Shown here: one piece after another, positions 48,433-58,049 of the stretch | Layout of the letters: every line of letters begins with the position of its first letter | How positions within the stretch are numbered: the stretch's first letter is position 1 | Notes under the pieces: model-generated | Seen by the model: only the letters and a program-made list of their open reading frames with translations | The model's database searches: none | What the model was told of the DNA's origin: nothing | Program-made: the position numbers and the translations under genes | Source: Vulcanisaeta sp. JCM 14467 | GTDB taxonomy: Archaea > Thermoproteota > Thermoprotei > Thermoproteales > Thermocladiaceae | Length of the DNA stretch: 64,000 nt | NCBI RefSeq assembly: GCF_001316245.1 | Contig: NZ_BBDM01000009.1 | Coordinates: forward strand, 46,311 to 110,310 | Direction: 5' to 3'

Positions 48433-49703
48433 AGGTTCATCACCAGCCTGATCGCGTCTTTTGCGAGATCAATTAGTGTTAACTTACCCTTACTCTCTAG
48501 GAATGTTGAGCCTAACTTTCTCGGAGTTCCATCAACCTCGAAGTACCTCCTCAGTAGGTTGTTTATCATCCTCACGTAATCATTATACAGCCTCGGATCT
48601 ATTAAAACCTTGTGTGCATTCCTAAAGGTCCTGAGTTCCCTAAGCACGAAGGACCCCTCAAGCAACTTGCCATAAATGGATAGGGACTCCTCGTCATACT
48701 TACCCAGGTCATGCGCCTTAGTAACGGCCTCCGCAGCCAGCCTACCGCTCTCCATTGCGAAGTCCACGCCCCTAATTATTATGCCAAGGTGCAGTAGGAA
48801 GCCTGCCGCATCACCAACAACCAGGTAACCATTGCCGTACAGCTTGGGCGGCGCCGCGTTAATGCCGGCAACCGGTGTTAAGTGTGCTGAGTACTCGAGG
48901 AGCTGCCCACCCTTAATGAGTCTCTTAACCATTGGGTGGAGCCTAAACTCCTCAATTAAGTCGTGAACTGGTATGTCGAGTTGATACCCATAGCTTAGGT
49001 ATACCACTATGCCCAGGGTTATCGCCTCCTTATTCGTGTAAATAAAGGCACCACCAGGTAGGTAATGCGTTGGGAAGCCAGCGATTACCCAGCAAGGCCT
49101 CATCCTCATCTAGGTTAAACCTCTCATTAATCTCCTCCCTACTCAACTTAATGACCTCCTTAACTCCAAGAGCCACGAGGTCGGGGCTTAACTTTGGTAC
49201 TAAACCACTTCTCTCGAGTACTAGCCTGTTTATGCCCTCGGCGATTATCGTTACATCACCATAAACCTCATCATTACCTGCCCTAATACCGACAACCCTG
49301 CCATCCCTAATGATTAATGAATCAACAGGCACCTCAGAAACAACCACGGCGCCCGCGGACTCGGCCTTCTTATCAAGCCACTCAACGAAGTTCGTTAGGT
49401 ATGCGTGAATGACCTGTGCTCGACCTTAGTGGTCTCGAAGTCCACCGTTGTCCAGGAGTCCTCGGTCATCATTGTTATCCTCTCCCTCCTAACCCAGCGC
49501 TCCACGGGAGCCTCCTTAACATACTCAGGATACAGCTTATCGAGGACGTGCGCGTAGATCCTACCGCCAAATACATTCTTTGAGCCGGGCTTCTTACCAC
49601 GCTCAATAACCAACACCTTAAACCCTTTACTCGCTAATTGCTGAGCGGCGGTAAGTCCCGCTGGTCCTGCGCCAACCACTATCACATCGAACTTGGTTCC
49701 CAC
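48429..49703 (-). CDS. fixC: FixC-type flavoprotein (ETF:quinone oxidoreductase family), frameshifted
   Basis: About 424 residues after repair, a membrane-associated FAD protein that takes electrons from ETF to quinone. The N-terminus carries VIVVGAGPAGLTAAQQLASK and GSKNVFGGRIYAH. The middle has VDSLIIRDGRVVGIRAGNDE, and the C-terminus YLVVGDAAGFLLHLGIIIRG (the GDAAG motif). Breaks lie near 49410 and 49080. It is the first gene of the fixCX transcript. No long hydrophobic anchor is visible, as in other archaeal FixC. Confidence 0.9.
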
Positions 49704-49772
49704 GAGGTCAGGGATTAGACATACAGCTTATTAAGTATTAACGCTAAATAGATTTATTTAATTCAATTTAAT

Positions 49773-49852
49773 ACTCTTTTGATGGGTGATGATAACGAAC
49801 CCAGCGGAATAGAATGACGCAGCTCTATCCTGGCTGATATACTCAAAAGAGT
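49773..49852 (+). ncRNA. candidate structured RNA with C/D-like boxes and a 10-bp closing stem
   Basis: Bases 49773-49782 (ACTCTTTTGA) and 49843-49852 (TCAAAAGAGT) pair perfectly and enclose C box GUGAUGA (49786-49792), a C'-like AUGACGC (49814-49820) and D box CUGA (49834-49837). The first guide would be 12 bases (TAACGAACCCAG) before a D'-like CGGA at 49805-49808. An alternative inner fold also exists: CAGC/GCTG and GG-A-ATAGA/TCTATCC. An upstream AT-rich stretch may be its promoter. It lies about 90 bases before the radical-SAM gene, which has its own TATA-like box closer to the start. This favours an independent RNA over a leader. Confidence 0.5.
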
Positions 49853-49941
49853 TTTGCTGCCTCGAAAAGCTACGTAGAAATCTCACGTTGCATTTCGAGT
49901 AAACAGGCTTAATTCTAGAGATCTAAAAAGATTTTGTTGGT

Positions 49942-51454
49942 ATGTCATCATTAGGCGAACATATTGATCAGATGATAGAGAAGAAGGTTGAGGATTCAGG
50001 AAGTGGTGCTGGCGCATTAATAGCGGCGATAAGGTTATTGAATAAGGGCGTTGTCAGGTGGGCACTTAGGGTATTAACTAAGGAGGTTGAATTCAATGGC
50101 GAAAGGAAACCATTAATGGAGTGGGTATTGGCAAAGTACGCAGGAGAAACCCAGTGTCCAACAGTAACGCACTTCGTTGCGCCATTCTTCGAGATGGGCA
50201 TGAAACTCGCCACGGCCTGGCTACACGCCGATGAGGAACCCATAAAGCAATTACTGAGCGATCCAGCGATTAGGAGGGGCATAGTCACAACGCTTAGGGG
50301 TATTGCGTTGTTCGGCGTAACGACACCGCAGAAGTTACCTGCCCCATTCTTCATAGTCTGGAACTTCACAAACGCATGCAACCTTAAGTGCATGCACTGC
50401 TACCAAAACGCCGGTAAGCCACTACCGAATGAGTTAACGCTTGAGGAGAAGCTTAGAGTCGTGAAGGAGCTTGACGAGGCTGGAGTACCTGCAATCGCCC
50501 TATCAGGTGGTGAACCAACAGTCCATAGGGACTTCTGGCCAGTACTTGCCGAAATAAACAGGAGGGGCTTCTACTCAGCCATTGCGACTAATGGAACCAC
50601 ATTCGCAAACCTAGAATTCGCAGAGAGGGCTAAGAAGCTTGGGCTTAGGTACGTCGAGATAAGCATAGACGCTGCCGACCCAAACGTCCACGATAAGTTC
50701 AGGGGCGTACCAGGAGCCTGGGCTAAGGCCGTGCAGGGACTAAAAAAATGCCGTTAAGCTCGGCTTCAGCGCCGCCCTCGCATTCACGGTGACTAAGTAC
50801 AATATTCACGAGGTTGATAAGATACTCGACCTAGCCCAGGAAATCGGCGTTAAGAGGGTCGTGTTCTTCAACTTCATCCCAGTCGGTAGGGGTCGTGAGA
50901 ACCTGGAGATTGATCTGTCGCCTGAGGAGAGGGAGGATTTCCTTAGGCACGTTTATAAGGAGATGAAGAGGAGGAAGATGGAGATCATAAGCACGGCACC
51001 GCAGTACGGCAGGGTCGTCAATCAATTAAGTGGTGGTGAAGACGTATCGCCAACCCACTTCGTAGTTGCTAATGACCCAATAACCAGGGAGTTAACGGAG
51101 TTCATTGGCGGCTGCGGTGCTGGTCGTGTGTACGCGGCTATCGAACCTGAGGGTACCGTCACACCATGCGTCTTCCTACCATACCCAGTGGGCAACCTTA
51201 GGACTAAGTCCTTCTGGGACATCTGGATGGATCCGTTCATGGAGAATTTCAGGGATAGGGATAGGCTTGAGGGGTTCTGCGGTAGGTGCCCGTATAAGTT
51301 GATCTGTGGTGGTTGTAGGGCCAGGGCGTATAACTACTTCGGTGATGTACTCGCACCAGACCCAGGCTGCATATACAACTCGGCTGAGTGGAGGAAGTTG
51401 CAGGAGGATGTATTGAAGATTAAGGTGAAGGTGTCGCCACTAGTCTTTAAGTGA
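49942..51454 (+). CDS. radical SAM/SPASM enzyme with an N-terminal helical extension, frameshifted
   Basis: About 504 residues. A helical region of about 130 residues without known motif (LLNKGVVRWALRVLTKEVEF) precedes the radical-SAM core CNLKCMHCYQNAGKP (CxxxCxxC), followed by LSGGEPTVHRDFWPVLAEI. The C-terminal SPASM-type cysteines include CGRCPYKLICGGCRARAYN and a final CIY. One extra A in a run of seven A near 50745 breaks the frame; six A give GLKNAVKLGF. Related proteins modify peptides, lipids or hemes; no specific substrate can be assigned. It is followed after 10 bases by a second radical-SAM gene. Confidence 0.82.
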
Positions 51455-51464
51455 GGCGATTAGC

Positions 51465-52874
51465 GTGAAAGTATTACTCGCGGTTCCTCCAGGTATTGAT
51501 AAGTTGGAGCTGTATAAGGTGCTTGGCTTAAGGCCCCGCCACTCGGGCTTGCTGGATAGCTGCGGTTCTCGAGAGGGCTGGGCATAAAGTTAGGATAATC
51601 GACTCACCAACAGAGGGCATTGATCAAAAGACGTTTATGAATGAGGTCAAGTCCTGGCAACCGGACGTTGTTGGGATAACGGCAATAACACCAACCGTGT
51701 ATAAGCCTATGAAACGGCCAAGGCTATCAAGGAGTATGATAGGGACCTGCCAGTAATAATGGGTGGTCCTCACGTAACCTTCATGTACGAGGAGGCGCTC
51801 AACAATAACGTTGATGTTGTAGTTAGGGGTGAGGGTGAGTACACAACACTTGAGCTCATAAATACTATGGAGAAGTATGGGTTAGATCCAACGAGATTAA
51901 GGACAATAAGGGGTTTAGCGTTTAAGGATGGGGATCAGGTAATTAGGACTCAGGATAGGCCACCCATTAGGAACCTGGATGAGTTACCACCGCCAGCCCG
52001 TCACCTACTGCCCATGGATAAGTACACACTCTTCGGTAAGCCCATTAGGATAGTTCACGTGATGGCAAGTAGGGGTTGCCCATATGGTTGTTCTTTCTGT
52101 TCCACGTCATACTTCTGGGGCCGCATGATTAGGTATAGGTCTGCCAAGGCGGTGGTTGATGAGATCGAGGATGCGGTAAATAGGTATAAGACGAACATAA
52201 TAGTGTTCACGGATGACGAGTTCACACTCGGTAAGAGGTTCGTTTACGAATTCCTCAGGGAGCTTGAGGAGAGGAAGCTTGACATAAACTTCTCCTGCGG
52301 CTCAAGGGTCGACACAATCGATAAGGAGATGATGATTGCACTGAAGAACCATGGGTGCACCGCGCTATACTTCGGCGTTGAGTCTGGGAGTCAGGACACA
52401 ATTAATAAGATCGGCAAGAGGATAACTCTCGAGCAGGCTGTTAAGGTGTTTCAGTGGGCTAAGGAGGTTAAGATAGACCACGTGGGCTCCTTCGTAATAG
52501 GCTTCCCATGGGAGTCTATCGATGATATGAAGAATACGGTGAGGTTCGCCATGAAGCTCGACCCAACCTACGCCCAATTCACAGTAGCCACACCATACCC
52601 AGGCACACCGCTTTACTACCAAGCGCTTAGTGATAATCTCATTGAGGATTGGAATTGGGAGCACTGGACGACTCTTAAGGCTGTGATGAGGGGTTACAGA
52701 TTCACTAAGGAGCAGGCTCAGAAGATGCTCCAGTGGGCGTATGTGAAGTACTATAGTAGGCTTGGCTTTTTAGTGCGTGAGTTGATACATGGTAGGCTGG
52801 GCACGATAATATCAGCCATAAAGAACTCCCTGGTTCCCTGGTTCACGGAGAGGCTGCTGAGACGCGGTGAGTAA
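51465..52874 (+). CDS. B12-binding radical SAM enzyme, several frameshifts
   Basis: About 470 residues with a GTG start. The N-terminal Rossmann-like cobalamin-binding domain reads VLLAVPPGIDKLELYKVLGL and, after indels near 51530, 51560 and 51710, IIDSPTEG ... VVGITAIT ... MGGPHVTF. The radical-SAM core is MASRGCPYGCSFCSTSYFWG (CxxxCxxC), preceded by LPPPARHLLPMDKY, typical of this class. The C-terminal part includes FVIGFPWESIDDMKNTVRFA. The class includes P-methylases, HpnP-like hopanoid enzymes and archaeal GDGT ring synthases (GrsA/B). A lipid substrate is possible for this organism but not shown. Co-transcribed with the SPASM enzyme. Confidence 0.82.
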
Positions 52875-52882
52875 TTAAGTAA

Positions 52883-53551
52883 CTAAGTCGTGGCGTTGAG
52901 TATCTCCCTTAAGATCGTTAGGTTTCTCCTACCTGGCAGTGTGGCATTGATGAAGGAGTCACGGTCCAGGTTCACGCCCCACCTGCTGATTATACTCAGC
53001 ACATTATCAAGGTCGTCACCAAACGAGCCACTCTCGACATAGTTATGTACCATATTCAATGCGCTATACACAGTATCTAGTCCATAAACCCTGGCTAGCC
53101 ACATGATTATGTCAGGCACGTTTAGGATGACCATGTTCTTATCGCTTAACCTAATGATTAACCTCATGTATAGTGTTGTGACGTTATTCACGGTAACACA
53201 CTGCACCTTATCACAATCATTATCGCTTACGATGAAGTTCTCATGAATCTTAATACTACCAGTCCCGAACTCGATCGACAGGAAGGCACTAAGCCTACCC
53301 AGTCTAAATATTTCTATCTCATTACCAAGCCGCTCAACAATCCTCCTCATGCGCCTAAAGAATCTATGGACATCATTCCTACTGCAATTCCTCACTGTGA
53401 GTGGTGTTGTGGCGAGGACTGGTAAATCCATGCAGTTAAGGCCGAGGTTTTTACAGAACTCCGTCCTTTTATATAGTATGAATAGTATTAGGTGTAGTGT
53501 GTCCAGGTATTTAATTGGGCATTCGTTAACAGGTACTTCCCTAAAATCCAT
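52883..53551 (-). CDS. unrecognised protein
   Basis: About 222 residues with no transmembrane helix and seven Cys, five of them in the N-terminal 60 residues. It begins FREVPVNECPIKYLDTLHLI and has helical and beta segments (VYGLDTVYSALNMVHNYVES). The protein is convergent with the B12 radical-SAM gene and ends close to it. No domain is recognised. A AT-rich promoter region precedes the start. Confidence 0.5.
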   Translation of the reverse strand: MDFREVPVNECPIKYLDTLHLILFILYKRTEFCKNLGLNCMDLPVLATTPLTVRNCSRNDVHRFFRRMRRIVERLGNEIEIFRLGRLSAFLSIEFGTGSIKIHENFIVSDNDCDKVQCVTVNNVTTLYMRLIIRLSDKNMVILNVPDIIMWLARVYGLDTVYSALNMVHNYVESGSFGDDLDNVLSIISRWGVNLDRDSFINATLPGRRNLTILREILNATT

Positions 53552-53635
53552 AAGTGTGCTATCACCTCATTATTGGTCATTTACTTAAAAATCTATTGAT
53601 CTAATACAGATGTGATTTAGATGTGTAGATTACTA

Positions 53636-54037
53636 TTACTTCTTAGCCGCAGCCTTCTTCTCAGTCTTCCTCTTCTTCATCTCCTCACGAATCTTCTTAG
53701 CCTCCTCCTTAGGAATGTTCCTGAGCCTTATGTAGAGTGGTTCCACTTTCTCGCCGGTGCTTGGGTCGTCATAGACGTGGGCTTCGATAATGCTCCTGTG
53801 CTTACCGTACTCGGTGATCACCCTTATGATGTACACCTGCTTAACATCAACGCCCATGGCCTTGGCAATCTCCTCACGTAACTGAACCCTGCTCGGTGTT
53901 GGTAATCCCACGTGCCATGCCTCGGCGGTCACCTCCTTGCGCCCAATGACCTTATTCTCCCTAATGTTGAGCAACTTGAATACAAGCTTACCCGCCTCAA
54001 CACCCTCCGGCAGTTTTGGCATTGGTATTGACATCAT
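53636..54037 (-). CDS. rps24e: small-subunit ribosomal protein eS24
   Basis: About 133 residues. The S24e core is clear: KLLNIRENKVIGRKEVTAEA, then GLPTPSRVQLREEIAKAMGV and VIRVITEYGKHRSIIEAHVY. The Lys/Arg-rich C-terminus (IREEMKKRKTEKKAAAKK) is typical. It sits next to spt4, the usual archaeal neighbour. ATG 54037 and ATG 54034 are both possible starts. Confidence 0.95.
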   Translation of the reverse strand: MMSIPMPKLPEGVEAGKLVFKLLNIRENKVIGRKEVTAEAWHVGLPTPSRVQLREEIAKAMGVDVKQVYIIRVITEYGKHRSIIEAHVYDDPSTGEKVEPLYIRLRNIPKEEAKKIREEMKKRKTEKKAAAKK

Positions 54038-54088
54038 TAATTGACGTGGAGGAACCCCTTAATAAGTATTAAATTGGTTATTTCCGGG

Positions 54089-54321
54089 TCACAGCACCTC
54101 GATTGCGTACATACCAGCTTGGTGATGCCGAGTCTCTTGGCTATGCAGGATTCCTCGGGCTTAAGTATTATTATCAGGCCCATCCAATCCTTCGTGAAGT
54201 CAGTACCACCGCACACTGGGCACTTCTCGGTATCCTCAGGCACCACGGCCTTGCAATTCCTACAAGCCTTATAACCAGGCAGTGGACTGCGCCTGACCGG
54301 TCTCCTACCCCTCGCACTCAT
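54089..54321 (-). CDS. spt4: transcription elongation factor Spt4, frameshifted near its end
   Basis: About 77 residues after repair. The zinc ribbon ACRNCKAVVPEDTEKCPVCG and the DWMGLIIILKPEESCIAKRL core mark Spt4 (RpoE''), which partners Spt5 on RNA polymerase. One missing base near 54120 shifts the last 10 codons; restored they read GMYAIEVL up to the stop at 54089. It is followed by rps24e in one transcript. Confidence 0.92.
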
Positions 54322-54377
54322 TACACGTGTTGCGCGGGTTTACTTTAATAAGGCTTATCCAGGTACTGTGCTCGGTA

Positions 54378-55079
54378 ATGAACGAGACCGTGAATAGGAT
54401 GATCGAGGTATTCAAGAACATGAGGGACGAACTCGAGAGTGTGGGTTGGTACCCAGTTGATGCGGAGTCTACGAGGTGGTGGGGTGGTGCGGAAACACCT
54501 GATGAGGTTGTTATCACTGCAATACTCGTTCAACAAACCCGCTGGGACGTGGTTCATGAGGTACTTAACAGGCTTAGGGAGCTTGGCCTAAATACCCTCA
54601 GGGGCATTGCCGATGTTGACCCTAATTACCTGGCCGAGGTCATTAAGGGCGTTAATTACAGGTTCACGAAGGCCCAGAGACTCGTTAAGCTTGCCCGTAA
54701 TATTACGATGATTGGCGGTTTAGAGAAACTAAGGTTGAGGAGCGATGTTAGGGATTTCCTGCTTAATCAGGAGGGTGTTGGTAGGGAGACCGCAGACTCA
54801 ATAATGCTCTTTGCCCTAAACATACCAACACTACCCATTTCACAATACACGAAGCGGGTGCTTAATAGGGTATTGGGCATTAACCCCGGCAACGATTATG
54901 ACTTGTGGAAGAGGACGCTTGAGGAGTTGATACTGAGGGACTTATACATTTACAAGTTGGTGCATGCTTCCGTGGTCACAATCGGTAAGACGTACTGCCT
55001 ACCTAATAACCCGCAATGCGATAAGTGTCCATTGAGGGGCATTTGCCTATACGCCAATGGTGGGAGAGGCAGCCGTTAA
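54378..55079 (+). CDS. nth: endonuclease III family DNA glycosylase
   Basis: About 233 residues. The helix-hairpin-helix LLNQEGVGRETADSIMLFAL includes the family's GVGxxTA turn and is followed by a Y/D-bearing region. The 4Fe-4S loop at the C-terminus is C-x6-C-x2-C-x5-C (CLPNNPQCDKCPLRGIC). The helix-turn sequence ETPDEVVITAILVQQTRWDV resembles EndoIII/MutY. The catalytic Lys of EndoIII is not evident at the expected place (GVGRET rather than GVGRKT), so it may be of the MutY/mismatch or 8-oxoG type. ATG 54378 gives a sensible start. It ends tail to tail with tsr3. Confidence 0.86.
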   Translation: MNETVNRMIEVFKNMRDELESVGWYPVDAESTRWWGGAETPDEVVITAILVQQTRWDVVHEVLNRLRELGLNTLRGIADVDPNYLAEVIKGVNYRFTKAQRLVKLARNITMIGGLEKLRLRSDVRDFLLNQEGVGRETADSIMLFALNIPTLPISQYTKRVLNRVLGINPGNDYDLWKRTLEELILRDLYIYKLVHASVVTIGKTYCLPNNPQCDKCPLRGICLYANGGRGSR

Positions 55080-55674
55080 TCACTACTTGTTAGCGCTTTC
55101 ATTAACTGTTCAAGTCCATGGTCAACAGCATCAACACCCAATAACTCCCTCTCCGGCGATAAATCACCCACTGCATACCTCTCAAGGTACTTCTGGTTAA
55201 TAATTATGAAGTTTGGCCCCCACTTATATAGCTTCAAGACCTCCATGCTTCGTCCCTGAAGCCCATTATGTATAGGGCCGCGGCTACGGCCTCGATAGTG
55301 CTCAGTATGTATGGCTTGCCGTAGTGCGTTGGGTTAGCGGCTATGAGTAGTGGTAGTCTCCTCCTAATGAATCGGCCATGGATAAGCCTTGAATGAATAT
55401 CAACAGCCCTTTTCCAGGAGCAGTCAATGAGTGATAAACCCCTTGATTCGGCAATAGCCCTATCACTGGGCATTAGTGGGGTTTTGACCGTTGGGTCAAG
55501 CATTATTGAGCCACTCGGTAACGCCTTAATACCATTAACCAACTGTGCAAACCCGAACCTGGTAAGCTTAATTGCCGTATTCTTCCTCGGGTCATCCTGT
55601 GGCAGCCTATAAATGAAGATCCTGAATGCCACAATACTCCACAGTGTTAAATAACTTAATGCTTTAATAACCAA
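55076..55674 (-). CDS. tsr3: Tsr3: rRNA aminocarboxypropyltransferase, frameshifted
   Basis: About 200 residues. The protein transfers the aminocarboxypropyl group of SAM to a hypermodified 18S/16S rRNA uridine. DUF367 features: [19 protein letters not shown], the Asp-rich start [38 protein letters not shown] and [20 protein letters not shown]. One missing base near 55245 separates the end; it continues as [20 protein letters not shown] and ends MKALTSSD at 55076. It overlaps the nth stop by a few bases and is divergent from the dehydrogenase genes. Confidence 0.9.
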
Positions 55675-55692
55675 TTCCCCATACTAGCAGTA

Positions 55693-58024
55693 ATGAGTAA
55701 ATTGCCTCATTATCGGGAGGGTCTCCGCGCGGTGACAGGCTCCGGTGAGTATATCGATGATATACCCACGCCTCCAGGTACGCTCTACATGGCGATTTAC
55801 AGGAGCCCCTACGCCCACGCTCGAATACTTAGGGTCGACCTGAGCGGTGTCTTTGAGCATGGCGGTATTGCCTATGGACCAAGCGAACTGGCTAAGGTGA
55901 TCCCAAACCCATTCCCACTTGCGGTGGATGCCCCGATTAAGTACTACCCATTCGCACGGGATAAGGCTAGGTTTGTTGGTGAGCCTATAGCCGTGGTCCT
56001 CGCTGATGATCCCTACAGGGCTATTGACCTGCTTGACTATGTTCAAGTCGATTTCGAGCCATTAAAACCAGTACTGACCTTCGATGATGCGTTAAAGGGT
56101 GAGGTCCTCGTTCATGAGGAGCTTAAGTCGAATGTAGCCATGTATAGGCACATGAAGTTTGGCCCAGTGGATAAGGTATTTTCTGAGACCCCCGTGATTG
56201 TGAAGCGCGAATTCTATTATCAGAAGTATAATGCAATGCCCCTGGAGACCTACGGAGTCCTTGCGCATTATGTAAATGGTGAGTTAAATGTATGGGCTAA
56301 CGTTCAGGGACCAATGTTAATAGCGTACTTCATAACGAGGGCACTGGGATTACCGAACGGGCAGTCTCAGGCTTTTTGGACCTAGGGACGTTGGCGGCAG
56401 CTTCGGTTCTAAGTACATGCTATACCCATACATAACACTGGCAGCTGCTGCATCCATGCTGAGCGGTAAGCCCGTTAAGTGGGTTGAGAGTAGGACCGAG
56501 CACTTGGTCGGTAGTAACTCGGGCGGTGCTAGGAAGGGTGTTGTAGAGGTTGCGGCCACTAAGGATGGACTTATTCAGGGGTTTAAGTATAGGTTTTATG
56601 AGGACGTTGGTGCGTATCCAAGACCACCTGATCCCGGCGTGCTGTTTAGGGTTCATGGTAACATGAACGGCGCCTACGACGTCAGGGCTATTGAGGTTGA
56701 GGACTACGTGGTAGTCACAAATAAGTTACCATCAGGTCTCAATAGGGCGTATGGTGGGCCACCATTCTACTTCATGCTTGAGGTTGCTGTTAATGAGTTA
56801 GCCCGTGAACTCGGTATAGATCCACTCGAGCTCAGGGTTAAGAATCTCATTAGGGAGTTCCCGAAGAAGATCGGCGATGAGTATTTCTACGAGACCGTGA
56901 CTGGTGGTTTATACCCCAGGCAGGACTATGAGAGGGTTGTCAGGGCAATAGAACCGGAGTATAAGCGTTGGCTTGAGGAAAGGAGGAAGAACCCAAACAT
57001 TGGTGTTGGCATTGCCGTACTCGTTGAGCCTGCAGGTACTAACTTGGGCTATACGGACCTAGCCATTGAGCCAAGTAAGCGTAAGTATCCGCACTCTGGC
57101 TCTGGCTCCTACGTAACCATTAGCATTGACATGAGTGGCTACATTAGGGTTTTTGTTAACGGCACTAATGAGGGGCTTGGTCATGAAACAACGCTTGCCG
57201 AGGTGGTTGCGTCGGAACTTGGTGTTGATCCATCAATCATCACCGTTGAGAATAGGGTTGATACCACAAGGACGTGGGCGTTATCCGATGGTTCATACTC
57301 GTCCAGGTTTGCCCCAATAGTGGTTAGTGCCGCAATACTTGCGGCTAGGCAGTTAAGGGAGAAGTTGACGAGGCTCGCCATGGCGATTTTAGGCACAGAT
57401 AAGGTTGGTTATGAGAATGGCCAGTTCTATGACGTGAATAACCCAAGCAGGAGAATCGACATTAGGAGGATTGTTTCATCAGTTAATTGGGATCCAGGTT
57501 CATTACCGGAGGGTTTAGATGCATCATTAAGCGCAACCGTGTTTTACCAACCACCAACGGTTAAGGCTGCTGAGGGTGATAGGATTAACTCATCCGCCAC
57601 ATATGCAATTCAGGCACAACTTGCCGTTATTGAACTTGATCCGAATACGTACGACATTAGGGTTAAGAAGTATGTAGTAGCGCATGATGCTGGGAGAATA
57701 CTCAAGAGGGAATTCGTCGATGGACAGTTAATGGGTGGTTTAATGCACGGCCTTGCCCTCACTCTTTATGAGGAGTTAATGTATGATGATCAGGGCAACC
57801 CATTAACAACTAGTCTCGACATTTACGAGTCACCAACGTTCGCGGAAGCCGTAGGTATGGAGGTGGAATTCATACACTTTGAGACACCGACAAAGCACCT
57901 AGTCTCTGGTGCGCATGGTGTTGGTGAGGGCGTGATGATGGGAGTGCCAGCAGCAATTGTTAACGCCCTAGCCTCAATAATTGGTAAGGCAATTACGGAC
58001 CTACCACTAAGGCTTATAAGATAA
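55693..58024 (+). CDS. molybdenum hydroxylase large subunit (aldehyde oxidase / xanthine dehydrogenase family), frameshifted
   Basis: About 777 residues, the molybdopterin-cytosine-dinucleotide subunit. It starts [20 protein letters not shown] and has [33 protein letters not shown] (after repair near 56383) and [20 protein letters not shown]. The C-terminal [18 protein letters not shown] loop carries the catalytic Glu of the GVGE motif. The CO dehydrogenase loop AYRCSF is absent; NRAYGGPP replaces it, so this is an aldehyde or purine-type hydroxylase. It is followed by the fused FAD/2Fe-2S subunit gene. Divergent from tsr3. Confidence 0.88.
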
Positions 58025-58049
58025 TGAGGGCGATCGAGAGGTGATGGGC

